Part shown: positions 1 through 6,822 of the stretch, piece after piece
How the letters are laid out: each line of letters opens with the position of its first letter
How positions within the stretch are numbered: the stretch's first letter is position 1
Origin: Pseudomonadota bacterium
GTDB lineage: Bacteria > Pseudomonadota > Alphaproteobacteria > Rhizobiales > Rhizobiaceae
Length of the DNA stretch: 17,023 nucleotides
Assembly (NCBI GenBank): GCA_023390055.1
Contig: JAEWDP010000103.1
Coordinates: 1 to 17,023, forward strand
Reading direction: 5' to 3'
Notes under the pieces: model-generated
Database searches by the model: none
What the model was told of the DNA's origin: nothing
What the model saw: only the letters and a program-made list of their open reading frames with translations
Translations under genes and position numbers: made by a program

Positions 1-104
1 GCCGCTGAAACGCGAAAATCAGCGGCTGCACCACGCCGCGAACGACCTTCGCCTATTGCATCAACGATCCGCTGGCGAAGGTCTAAAGAATAGCTGTGGG
101 ACAT
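1..104 (-). mobile_element. IS630-family transposase, N-terminal fragment (runs off the window start)
   Basis: The minus strand reads from an ATG at 104-102 to the window edge without a stop, giving 34 codons that begin MSHSYSLDLRQRIVDAIGEG and continue RSRRGAAADFRVS. This is the typical start of IS630-family transposases: a short SYSxDLRxR segment followed by a helix-turn-helix with the GxSxRxAAxxFxVS pattern, which binds the element ends. A strong Shine-Dalgarno (AGGAGGTGA, minus strand) lies 5-6 bases before the ATG, so this start is well supported. The DDE catalytic part lies outside the window, so whether the element is intact cannot be judged. The element end points toward the siderophore-receptor promoter. 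Confidence 0.85.
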
Positions 105-127
105 CGAATCACCTCCTGTCCCATAGC

Positions 128-188
128 TCCACGAAACCCGCCCTCTAGGGAATCCCCTAAAGATTCACGAAATTTGCCCGACGCTCTA
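128..188 (-). repeat. Probable outer end of the IS630-type element with two subterminal repeats
   Basis: Read on the minus strand, 188 to 164 and 147 to 128 are two related copies of the pattern TAGAG-n-CGGG-n-TTTCGTG(A/G)A, separated by a short spacer holding TAGGGGATTCCCTA. Repeated motifs just upstream of an IS transposase gene are typical transposase-binding sites. IS630-family elements insert at TA dinucleotides, so the junction is inferred to be the TA at 187-188. The other end of the element is outside the window, so the terminal inverted repeat could not be compared. Confidence 0.5.
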
Positions 189-201
189 GACCAGTTCTAA
201 A
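185..201. promoter_or_regulatory. Candidate Irr box (ICE motif) upstream of the siderophore receptor
   Basis: The sequence TCTAGAC-CAG-TTCTAAA matches 12 of 14 positions of the rhizobial/Brucella iron control element TTTAGAA-N3-TTCTAAA bound by the haem-responsive regulator Irr. The right half is perfect and the left half has two mismatches. It lies about 80 bases upstream of the receptor start codon. The two outermost left bases fall inside the inferred IS end, so the site may be a partly rebuilt version of an older ICE. The match was made by eye; occupancy is inference. Confidence 0.45.
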
Positions 202-210
202 ACAGACCAG

Positions 211-239
211 TTGTTGGCTGCCGGACGCGTCACTAATAA
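211..239 (+). promoter_or_regulatory. Candidate promoter of the siderophore receptor gene
   Basis: TTGTTG (211-216) and TAATAA (234-239) are separated by 17 bases and form a weak sigma70-like promoter. It is preferred because its -10 region starts exactly where the 29-bp dyad begins, the same arrangement as at the binding-protein gene. An alternative is TTGCCC (175-180) with CTAAAA 17 bases downstream, which would place the -10 in the Irr-like box. Confidence 0.3.
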
Positions 240-263
240 GTCGACCATATGAGTCAACTTATT
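235..263. promoter_or_regulatory. 29-bp dyad operator, copy 1 (receptor promoter)
   Basis: An inverted repeat with 11-bp arms, AATAAGTCGAC (235-245) and GTCAACTTATT (253-263), pairs at 10 of 11 positions around a 7-bp centre. It ends just before the receptor's ribosome binding site. A related dyad of identical length occurs at 6595-6623 in the binding-protein promoter, with 17 of 29 positions the same. Its position over the predicted -10 and start site fits a repressor operator. The regulator is not identified. Confidence 0.5.
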
Positions 264-279
264 GGAGTGGTGACGAAAC

Positions 280-2391
280 ATGGTTTGGGCGGTAAACCTG
301 GAACGGGCAAACTACAGGGGAAGAACCGGAAGGAGGACATTGGCTCAGATCCTTCTGGCCAGCACGATTGCAGGCACAGCCGGCCACGTCGCCGCGCAGG
401 ACACGGACGGGGAAACCGCTCTTGCGACGATCGTGGTGACGGCATCCGGATTCGAACAGAACGTCAAGGACGCGCCTGCGAGCATAACTGTCGTCACGCG
501 TGAAGAATTGGAAAAGGGCGCGTTTCGCGACCTGACGGATGCCCTTCGGGAGGTGCAGGGGGTTGCCGTCACAGGTGTGGCAAACGAAAAGGATATCTAT
601 ATCCGAGGCCTTCCCGGCACCTATACGCTCATCCTTGTCGATGGAAAGCGGCAAAACACGCGTGATGCCCGCCCTAATGGTAGTGCCGGCTTCGAGCAGA
701 GCTTCATACCACCGGCTGCTGCAATCGAGCGTATTGAAATCGTCAGAGGACCAATGTCTTCGCTCTACGGATCGGACGCGATGGGCGGGGTGATCAATAT
801 CATCACGCGTAAAGTATCCGATGTTTGGTCCGGCAGTGTCACGACAGAAGCCACGCTGCAAAAACGAAGCAGATTTGGTAACAGCGGCCAGGTTTCCTTC
901 TATGCCAACGGGCCAATCCTGAAGGACGTCCTGGGCCTCCAGGTATGGGGACGCGGCTACAGGCGAGGAGAAGATGATCTTCTCAGCGGCATCACCGGCG
1001 CGAAGGAAGGAGACCTTACCGGCCGGCTGACGCTGACGCCGAACGAGGACCACGACATCTATCTCCAGGGCGGGATCAGCCGTATCGAGCGGTACGCGAC
1101 ACCCGACAACACGCTGGAAGCAGGTGACGACGCAACGGAGCGTCACCACAATCGCGATCACTGGTCTCTTTCCCACACCGGACGTTGGGGCCCAACCACC
1201 TCTGAATTCTCCATTCAGCAGGAGTGGGGCCAACGCATCTCCAACAATTTCGATCCTGCAACGGGCAGGTATGTGCGCAATCCGCGCGCACCGGAAATCC
1301 GCAACACGGTCATCGACGGCAAGTTCACCACTCCATTCGATTTCCTCGGTGAGCATACGACGGTCACCGGCGGGCAGTTCCTGGAGGCTCGCCTGTCAGA
1401 CCAGAACCCCGGACGTCGCACTGGTCTCACAGAGACTTTCAGTGTCGAGCAATGGGCGCTTTTCGCGGAAGATGAATGGCGTCTGACCGACGATTTTGCG
1501 TTGACGACAGGCGTGCGTCTCAATCACCATGAGGTCTATGGCGAAAATATCACGCCGCGGATCTACGGTGTCTGGAACGCCACAGAGGACCTGACGATCA
1601 AGGGCGGCGTCTCCACCGGCTTTCGCGCACCAGACATTCGGCAGATCGCTCCCGGATACGCAATGACGACCGGCGGCGGCGGCTGCTCCTATGGCCCGAC
1701 CGGTACCTGCGGGGTCATCATCGGCGATCCCGATCTCAAGGCAGAAACCAGTACGAGCTACGAACTGGGTGCTGTTTGGGAGCATGGGGACCTCGTCCTT
1801 GGCGGTACCTATTTCTACACCGACTTCAAGGACAAGATCAGTAACGCGCTGGTCCTCGACGGCAATGGTGTAGCGGTGCGCTGGCCAGAGGATCCGAACT
1901 ATCGGCTCTGGTACAGCTATAACATTGATGATGCAGTCATTCAGGGCGTAGAGCTTACGGCGACGTGGTACGCAACGCCGGACCTGACCTTGCGCGGCAG
2001 CTACACCTATACGCATTCGGAACAGAGGACGGGCGATTTTGCCGGCTTTCCACTCGCGCGCACACCGGAGCACATGGCGAATGTCCGGCTCGATTGGGTA
2101 ACCCCCGTGGAAGGCCTGGAAGCCTGGGTGTCCGGCAATTACCACGGCGAAGAAATAGCTGCAGGGGCACGTATCGGCACAAATGGCGATCCGGTGACGA
2201 TCAACGGCAAGCCTGGACGAAGATACGATGGATACGCCACATTCGATATCGGTGCCAAATACGATATAGGGGAGGGCTTCACGATGAATGCCGCCGTCTA
2301 TAACGTCTTCGACAAGGAGATCGAGCAAACGGACTTCAACACCCTCGTGGAGGGCCGGCGGTTCTGGCTGAGCCTTACCAAGACCTTCTAG
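280..2391 (+). CDS. TonB-dependent outer-membrane siderophore receptor (FepA/CirA-like)
   Basis: This 703-residue outer-membrane protein would import a ferric siderophore using energy from TonB-ExbBD. The N-terminus has a long charged stretch, then a hydrophobic signal segment (about 20-36) with a likely cleavage after HVAAQ (40). A TonB-box-like ATIVVTA follows at about 49-55. The plug domain spans about 60-180 and carries the hallmark IERIEIVRGPMSSLYGSDAM and GGVINIITRK; the rest is a 22-strand-type barrel with TonB-receptor motifs such as GDPDLKAETSTSYELG and a C-terminal Phe. Two cysteines (C469, C477) in a predicted loop resemble the disulfide loops of FepA/CirA relatives, which favours a catecholate ligand. 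The ATG at 280 has GGAG about 12 bases upstream; the true start could be slightly downstream. The gene converges with the ABC uptake operon, which it should feed. Substrate identity is inference. Confidence 0.93.
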   Translation: MVWAVNLERANYRGRTGRRTLAQILLASTIAGTAGHVAAQDTDGETALATIVVTASGFEQNVKDAPASITVVTREELEKGAFRDLTDALREVQGVAVTGVANEKDIYIRGLPGTYTLILVDGKRQNTRDARPNGSAGFEQSFIPPAAAIERIEIVRGPMSSLYGSDAMGGVINIITRKVSDVWSGSVTTEATLQKRSRFGNSGQVSFYANGPILKDVLGLQVWGRGYRRGEDDLLSGITGAKEGDLTGRLTLTPNEDHDIYLQGGISRIERYATPDNTLEAGDDATERHHNRDHWSLSHTGRWGPTTSEFSIQQEWGQRISNNFDPATGRYVRNPRAPEIRNTVIDGKFTTPFDFLGEHTTVTGGQFLEARLSDQNPGRRTGLTETFSVEQWALFAEDEWRLTDDFALTTGVRLNHHEVYGENITPRIYGVWNATEDLTIKGGVSTGFRAPDIRQIAPGYAMTTGGGGCSYGPTGTCGVIIGDPDLKAETSTSYELGAVWEHGDLVLGGTYFYTDFKDKISNALVLDGNGVAVRWPEDPNYRLWYSYNIDDAVIQGVELTATWYATPDLTLRGSYTYTHSEQRTGDFAGFPLARTPEHMANVRLDWVTPVEGLEAWVSGNYHGEEIAAGARIGTNGDPVTINGKPGRRYDGYATFDIGAKYDIGEGFTMNAAVYNVFDKEIEQTDFNTLVEGRRFWLSLTKTF

Positions 2392-2453
2392 GTCGGTTGG
2401 CAGGCCCGGCACGGTCCTGAGGCTGGACGTTGTGACGGCATCAACGAAGATGA

Positions 2454-2485
2454 AAGCTCTGCCGCACGTGGCTGCGGCAGAGCTT
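2454..2485. terminator. Bidirectional stem-loop between convergent receptor and DUF2218 genes
   Basis: A perfect 13-bp inverted repeat, AAGCTCTGCCGCA (2454-2466) and TGCGGCAGAGCTT (2473-2485), has a 6-base loop. It sits 62 bases past the receptor stop and 32 bases past the DUF2218 stop. Both gene sets point into it, so it probably ends transcription from both sides. The U-tracts are weak on either strand. Confidence 0.7.
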
Positions 2486-2517
2486 GTGTATTTGGGCATT
2501 GCTGCCGGCAGACGTGA

Positions 2518-2820
2518 TCAGCTGTGCGACCATTCGACTTGCAGGTCTTCACGGAAAGCGAAACGAACAAGGTGTCGCACCACGACGTCTTCAAGTTGCG
2601 GCAATTGTTCCGCCGCTTCCGCTTCCACGCGTATCGACAGGGTCGCTCCTTCCGCACGAAGATGGCACTCTCCCGTCATCAGGCTGATATGACCGTTCTT
2701 CTCATCAAAGGTGACGGGGCGCTTGTGGGCGAAATGCTTGCACAAATGCTGCAGATATTTGCTCGCATGCTCGGTTGGGATCGCAGCCCTGCTCGTTGCA
2801 CGGATCTTTCGTTCGGTCAT
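2518..2820 (-). CDS. DUF2218 family protein, last gene of the siderophore uptake operon
   Basis: This 100-residue protein contains the DUF2218 pattern: an N-terminal TEHASKYLQHLCKHFAHKRP (about 16-35), then GECHLRAEG, LEDVVVRHLVRFAFREDLQVEW at the end. There is no signal peptide or membrane segment, so it should be cytoplasmic. The length is normal for the family. It starts 61 bases after the ATPase stop on the same strand, so it is probably the fifth cistron. DUF2218 genes are often found beside iron-siderophore genes in proteobacteria, but no biochemical role is established as far as I know. A role after siderophore entry, such as binding or iron release, would be inference from context. 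The start ATG has only a weak AGAAGA ribosome site. Confidence 0.87.
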   Translation of the reverse strand: MTERKIRATSRAAIPTEHASKYLQHLCKHFAHKRPVTFDEKNGHISLMTGECHLRAEGATLSIRVEAEAAEQLPQLEDVVVRHLVRFAFREDLQVEWSHS

Positions 2821-2881
2821 GATATCATCTTCTTCTGTTGAGCCTGTTTATGAAGTAGAAATCCGTTACGAACCGACGCTA

Positions 2882-3640
2882 TCACTTGTAGTAGACCGCG
2901 ATACGATCGCCGTCGAGTTCCTGGACGTCGAACGGGCAGCCATAGGTCTGCTCCAATGTGTCGGGGCGAATGATGTCGCGCGGCGATCCCTGCAGGAAAA
3001 GCTTTCCGTCACGCATGACAATGATGTGGTTGGAATAGCACGAGGCGAAGTTGACGTCATGGAGAACCACGACCACGGTCTTGCCGAAGTCGCGTGCAGC
3101 GTTTCCAAGAAGTTTCATCATCCCGACGGCATGCCGGATATCGAGATTGTTCAAAGGCTCGTCGAACAGCATGTAGTCAGTGTCCTGACAAAGCACCATG
3201 GCCACGAAGGCGCGCTGTCGTTGTCCGCCGGACAGTTCGTCGAGGAAGCGGTCGCCCAGACCCTCCAGCCCAAGATAACCTAATGCGCGGGCGATGTGCT
3301 CCTGATCGTCAGCAGTCATCCGGCCCTTGCTGTAGGGGTAGCGTCCGAAAGCCACAAGATCGCGAACAGTCAACCGTGCCGACATGTGATTGTCCTGGCG
3401 CAGGATCGAGAGCCGGCGCGCCAGAATTTCTCCCGAGGTGCGTGCAACATCCATTCCGTCCACCAGCACGGTGCCTTCGTCGCTCGGGATCAGCCGGGCG
3501 ATCATCGAAAGCAATGTGGATTTGCCGGCTCCGTTGGGACCGATGATGGAGGTGATGCCGCCCTTGGGCAGTCGTGCGGTTATGTGGTCGACAACCGTTT
3601 CACTGCCATAGGCTTTTGTAACATTGGTAATTTCGATCAT
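2882..3640 (-). CDS. Iron-siderophore ABC transporter ATP-binding protein (FatE/YclP/CeuD-like)
   Basis: This 252-residue ATPase should power the inner-membrane step of ferric-siderophore import. All ABC motifs are present: Walker A GPNGAGKST (34-42), Q-loop Gln82 in LRQDNH, signature LSGGQRQR (136-143), Walker B YMLFDEP (156-162) and the switch His194 in VLHDV. Its closest family by pattern is the FecE/FhuC group that pairs with FatB-type binding proteins. The ATG overlaps the stop of the upstream permease by four bases (ATGA), a standard sign of translational coupling. Substrate assignment rests on the neighbouring binding protein and receptor. Confidence 0.94.
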   Translation of the reverse strand: MIEITNVTKAYGSETVVDHITARLPKGGITSIIGPNGAGKSTLLSMIARLIPSDEGTVLVDGMDVARTSGEILARRLSILRQDNHMSARLTVRDLVAFGRYPYSKGRMTADDQEHIARALGYLGLEGLGDRFLDELSGGQRQRAFVAMVLCQDTDYMLFDEPLNNLDIRHAVGMMKLLGNAARDFGKTVVVVLHDVNFASCYSNHIIVMRDGKLFLQGSPRDIIRPDTLEQTYGCPFDVQELDGDRIAVYYK

Positions 3641-4590
3641 CGGGCATGGCCCCTGAGAAGATAGAAGATGAAAAACAGTCCGCCGGCAAATTCAATGACG
3701 ATGGAAAGCGCGGTGTCGAAGGCGAAGACGCGCTCGAGGATCGTCTGACCGCCGACGAGACAGGTGATGGCAATCAGGATTGCAGCCGGCAGCACATAGC
3801 GATGTTTTCCGGTTGGCATCACGATGTAGGCAAGGTTTGCGACCAGGAGGCCGAAGAAGGTAACCGGGCCAACCAGGGCGGCCGAAACCGTCACGAGTAC
3901 GGTCACAAGTGCGAGCACGATCATGGTGATCCGTCGATGGTCCAGGCCGAGCGAGATTGCCGTCTCGCGCCCCAGCGACATGACGTCGAAGGTATTGAAG
4001 ATGCGCAGGCCGATCAGGCTGACGGCCGTAACCAGGAGCGAAGAGATGAGCAGGAGATTTGCATCGACGCCGTTGAAGCTCGCAAACAGGCGATCTTGAA
4101 GAACGACGAACTCATTCGGATCGATCAGGCGCTGAAGGAAGCCGGACAGGCTGCGAAACAAGGTGCCGAACACGACGCCAATGAGAAGAAGCAGGTGAAT
4201 ATCCCTGGCTGCGCCGGAAAACAGAAAGCGGTAGAGCGCCAGGGAAAAAGCCAGCATCGTGCCAACCTCGATTGCGAACATAAGGCGCGGATCGATGGCG
4301 GAGGTCGCGGCAGCGCCGAGAAAGAAGACGAACACGGTCTGCAGCAGCATGTAGAGCCAGTCGAAGCCCATGATCGCCGGCGTCAGGATGCGATTGTTGG
4401 TGATCGTCTGGAATAGGACTGTCGAAACAGCAATGGAATAGGCAACCAGAACCAAGGCGAAGAGCTTTGTGGCTCGGAAGGGCAGGACGAAGCTCCAGTT
4501 GCCCCTTGCGCCAATCGTCATGAACGCGACGGTGGCCAAAACCGCAAACACCGCGATGACCAGGAGCGTGAGGGTTGCCGATCGGTTCAT
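3637..4590 (-). CDS. Iron-siderophore ABC transporter permease (FatC/YclO-like, FecCD family)
   Basis: This 317-residue membrane protein is the second permease of the importer. It begins MNRSATLTLLVIAVFAVLAT and has about nine to ten hydrophobic segments spread over its length. Family features include RATKLFALVLVAYSIAVSTV near the first third, the cytoplasmic coupling region MSLGRETAISLGLD, and GPVTFFGLLVANLAYI after it. The ATG at 4590 was chosen because it follows the upstream permease stop by one base (TGAGATG) and because a longer in-frame start at 4689 would give a hydrophilic cysteine-rich extension lying inside the upstream gene. It overlaps the ATPase start by four bases. Confidence 0.92.
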   Translation of the reverse strand: MNRSATLTLLVIAVFAVLATVAFMTIGARGNWSFVLPFRATKLFALVLVAYSIAVSTVLFQTITNNRILTPAIMGFDWLYMLLQTVFVFFLGAAATSAIDPRLMFAIEVGTMLAFSLALYRFLFSGAARDIHLLLLIGVVFGTLFRSLSGFLQRLIDPNEFVVLQDRLFASFNGVDANLLLISSLLVTAVSLIGLRIFNTFDVMSLGRETAISLGLDHRRITMIVLALVTVLVTVSAALVGPVTFFGLLVANLAYIVMPTGKHRYVLPAAILIAITCLVGGQTILERVFAFDTALSIVIEFAGGLFFIFYLLRGHAR

Positions 4591-4591
4591 C

Positions 4592-5575
4592 TCATGTCGC
4601 ACGGTATCGCCTCCGCAACAGCATGTTGAGGAAGAAGATACTTCCGATGATCCCAAGCATGGAGCCGACGGGAATTTCGTAGGGAGCATTTACGATGCGT
4701 CCGACCGTGTCGCACAAGACGACGAGCGCGGCGCCGCTCAAGGCGATCCATGGCAGCGTATGGCGGAGGCGGTCGCCCATGGCCATGCTGACTAGGTTGG
4801 GAACGATCAGTCCGATGAACGGCAAGATCCCGGCGGTTACCACCACGGAGGCCGTCACCATGGAAACGATCACGAGCCCGAGCGCGACGACCTTGCGGTA
4901 GTTCAGCCCTAGATTGGTCGAAAAATCCTCGCCCATGCCGGCCACAGTGAAGCGGTCCGCTGCGATATAGGCCGCAATCGTAAGTGTCAGCGCAATCCAA
5001 AGGACTTCGTAGCGCCCCCGAAGGACTGCCGAGAAATCCCCGCTGGTCCATGCACCCATGGCCTGCATGAGGTCGTAGCGATAGGCAAAGAAGGTCGTGC
5101 AGGCATTGATGACACCGCCGAGCATCAGGCCCACGAGTGGCACCAACACGGGTGACCGCAGCGGCACACGCCGCAGGATGCAGAGGAAGACCGACGTGCC
5201 GGCCAATGCGAAGAGGGAAGCAACCAGCATCTTCGTCATAAGGGCAAGCTGCGGTGCAAGAAGAAGCACGGCCAGCATGCCAAGGCTTGCCGATTCCACC
5301 GTGCCAGCGGTCGAGGGCTCGACGAAGCGATTGCGGGAAAGCATCTGCATGATCGTCCCGGCAACGGCCATCCCGGCGCCTGCCAGGATCAGCGCCACGG
5401 TTCGCGGCACGCGGCTTCCAGCCAGCACCATCCGCATCTTCTCGTCACTGTCGCCGCTGAGCAGAGCAAGAAGGGATACGTCGCTGACGCCGACAAACAA
5501 GCTTGCAGCTGCGATTACGGCGGTAGCCAGCAGGGCAAGTAGAAAGAACTTCACGAGGTCACCATAAAAACGCAT
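4592..5575 (-). CDS. Iron-siderophore ABC transporter permease (FatD/YclN-like, FecCD family)
   Basis: This 327-residue FecCD-type permease is the first permease of the operon. Recognisable regions are RVPRTVALILAGAGMAVAGT (the conserved RxPR..A...GA.LA.sG segment), NRFVEPSTAGTVESASLG, a coupling-helix segment GEDFSTNLGLNYRK, and GILPFIGLIVPNLVSMAMGD. The start is uncertain: the ATG at 5575 has no ribosome site and sits two bases after a 12-bp stem-loop, while a GTG at 5554 (protein beginning MKFFLLALLATAV) has a GGTGA four bases upstream. The second permease follows after one base. With its partner it would form the heterodimeric channel used by the FatB-type binding protein. Confidence 0.92.
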   Translation of the reverse strand: MRFYGDLVKFFLLALLATAVIAAASLFVGVSDVSLLALLSGDSDEKMRMVLAGSRVPRTVALILAGAGMAVAGTIMQMLSRNRFVEPSTAGTVESASLGMLAVLLLAPQLALMTKMLVASLFALAGTSVFLCILRRVPLRSPVLVPLVGLMLGGVINACTTFFAYRYDLMQAMGAWTSGDFSAVLRGRYEVLWIALTLTIAAYIAADRFTVAGMGEDFSTNLGLNYRKVVALGLVIVSMVTASVVVTAGILPFIGLIVPNLVSMAMGDRLRHTLPWIALSGAALVVLCDTVGRIVNAPYEIPVGSMLGIIGSIFFLNMLLRRRYRAT

Positions 5576-5577
5576 AG

Positions 5578-5607
5578 CGGCAGCAACCGATCAACCGGTT
5601 GCTGCCG
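5578..5607 (-). promoter_or_regulatory. Intercistronic stem-loop between binding-protein and permease genes
   Basis: A perfect 12-bp inverted repeat, CGGCAGCAACCG (5578-5589) and CGGTTGCTGCCG (5596-5607), has a 6-base loop. It fills most of the gap between the binding-protein stop and the first permease start. There is no U-tract, so a full terminator is unlikely. By analogy with malE-malF-type intercistronic hairpins, it could stabilise the upstream message or partly end transcription so that binding protein is made in excess. Confidence 0.7.
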
Positions 5608-5628
5608 TCAATGTTTGCTTCTGTCCGG

Positions 5629-6558
5629 CTAGTGGGCGTCGAAGGCTTTGGTCAGCTGATCGACCGTATTCTGCATTGCTGTCAGGCCACCACCAATCAG
5701 GTACCAGGCAGTGGAATCGAGGTAGACGACCTGCTTTTCTTTCCATGCCGTCGTCTGAGCCACGATTTCATTATCAAGAAACGCCGCGGCAGCCTGTCCC
5801 TCGCGTCCGATCGCAGCGTCGCGATCGATGACAAAGAGCCATTCCGGGTTCCGTTCAAGAATGTACTCGAAGGAAATCGGCTGGCCGTGCTGGCCGACCT
5901 TGATGTTTTCATCCGTCTGTTTGATGCCGTAATCGGTGAAGAGGAACCCGAAGCGGGATCCGGCGCCATAGGTGCTCATCTTGCCGCCTGTCGTAAGGAT
6001 GAGCAGTCCCTTGCCGGCTGGCAAAGCCTTATCCTTGAGAGCGGAGACAGATGCGTCGAGCTTCTGGAGCGCGGCATCGGCTTCAGCCTGCTTGCCAAAG
6101 ATTTCTGCGAGCGTCTCGATGTTCGTTTTTGCGCTCTCCACGAACTTGGTGGGGTCGGTCGTCATGTCAATCGTGGGAGCGATCCTCGACAGATCCTCGA
6201 ACTTCGCCGAAGAGCGGCCGCCAACGATGATAAGATCGGGTTGCGCCGCACTGACGGCTTCGTAGTCAGGTTCGAAAAGTGATCCGATGTTCAAGATGTC
6301 GCTGCCGGAATATTTCGATAGATAGTCCGGTTTGGCACCGGAAGGCACGCCATCCACTTCCACGCCAAGCGTATGGAGAGTATCGAGGCTGGCCATGTCG
6401 AAGACGAGTACAGTCTCCGGCATCGAGGGAAGCGTCGTTTCACCCTTGCTGTGCTTCACAACAATCTCTGCGGCTACAGCCGATGAAATTGCCTGGGACG
6501 TAAAGACAATACCAGCAACGGCAAGAGCTAGACTGAGGGTTCGGTTGAATGGGAACAT
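5629..6558 (-). CDS. Periplasmic siderophore-binding protein (FatB/YclQ/CeuE-like)
   Basis: This 309-residue protein should capture the ferric siderophore in the periplasm. It has a signal peptide (MFPFNRTLSLALAVAG..., cleavage likely after AVAA at 30) and no lipobox cysteine, as expected for a free periplasmic protein. The mature start, IVVKHSKGETTLPSMPETVLVFD, is the characteristic opening of the FatB subgroup, followed by LDTLHTLGVE and QPDLIIVGGRS. His224 in VGQHGQPISFEYIL and Tyr286 in STAWYLIGGG correspond to the region of the iron-coordinating His/Tyr pair in CeuE and YclQ, which supports tetradentate catecholate-type ligands; the exact Tyr register needs alignment. The ATG at 6558 was preferred over 6594 because GGAG lies 7 bases upstream and the signal peptide then starts normally. 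Confidence 0.94.
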   Translation of the reverse strand: MFPFNRTLSLALAVAGIVFTSQAISSAVAAEIVVKHSKGETTLPSMPETVLVFDMASLDTLHTLGVEVDGVPSGAKPDYLSKYSGSDILNIGSLFEPDYEAVSAAQPDLIIVGGRSSAKFEDLSRIAPTIDMTTDPTKFVESAKTNIETLAEIFGKQAEADAALQKLDASVSALKDKALPAGKGLLILTTGGKMSTYGAGSRFGFLFTDYGIKQTDENIKVGQHGQPISFEYILERNPEWLFVIDRDAAIGREGQAAAAFLDNEIVAQTTAWKEKQVVYLDSTAWYLIGGGLTAMQNTVDQLTKAFDAH

Positions 6559-6594
6559 TTTCGTCTCCGCGCCTGGCCGGGCATTCAAGGCCAA

Positions 6595-6623
6595 GATAAG
6601 TTGAGTTATTAAGGCCAGTTATC
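6595..6623. promoter_or_regulatory. 29-bp dyad operator, copy 2 (binding-protein promoter)
   Basis: The outer arms GATAAGTTG (6595-6603) and CAGTTATC (end 6623) form an imperfect dyad, with GATAA and TTATC pairing exactly. The element has the same length as the dyad at 235-263 and shares 17 of 29 positions with it, concentrated in ATAAGT-GA and in the right-hand TTAT. It covers the -10 hexamer and the predicted start, a typical repressor position. Confidence 0.45.
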
Positions 6624-6645
6624 GATCCGAGGCATGTAGCGTCAA
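6618..6645 (-). promoter_or_regulatory. Promoter of the siderophore uptake operon
   Basis: On the minus strand TTGACG (6645-6640) and GATAAC (6623-6618) are separated by 16 bases and match the sigma70 hexamers at 5/6 and 4/6 positions. The start site would fall about 50 bases before the binding-protein ATG. The -10 hexamer is the first part of the 29-bp dyad. Confidence 0.55.
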
Positions 6646-6666
6646 ATCATCTTTTCTTTATCCATT

Positions 6667-6691
6667 CCAATTTGCGGAAAGCGCAAATTGG
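6667..6691. promoter_or_regulatory. Perfect 25-bp palindrome with LysR T-N11-A geometry
   Basis: CCAATTTGCG (6667-6676) and CGCAAATTGG (6682-6691) are perfect inverted arms around GAAAG. The dyad includes T6673-N11-A6685, the pattern recognised by LysR-type regulators. It lies between the divergent siderophore operon and the LysR-TrpD2 fusion gene, 22 bases upstream of the operon -35 and about 130 bases before the fusion gene. It is therefore a candidate operator for that protein. No U-tract follows, so it is not a terminator. Confidence 0.5.
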
Positions 6692-6822
6692 TTCCAGCCA
6701 GTAGCGAAGGAAAACGTTGAGCATATAAGAAGCTTGTGATACGCGCGGACAAAGAGGCCTGACATGTTGCGCAACCGTTGTCGAGGTTCACCTCTTGCCG
6801 GTGCAAGACATGATGAAACGGA

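Noticed and set aside
1396..2499. 367-codon minus-strand frame opposite the siderophore receptor
   Set aside because: It is antisense to a well-supported receptor and crosses the terminator hairpin; the translation has no recognisable domain.
3646..4416. 256-codon plus-strand frame opposite the permease gene
   Set aside because: It is a highly charged antisense shadow of a clear FecCD permease with no ribosome site or known motif.
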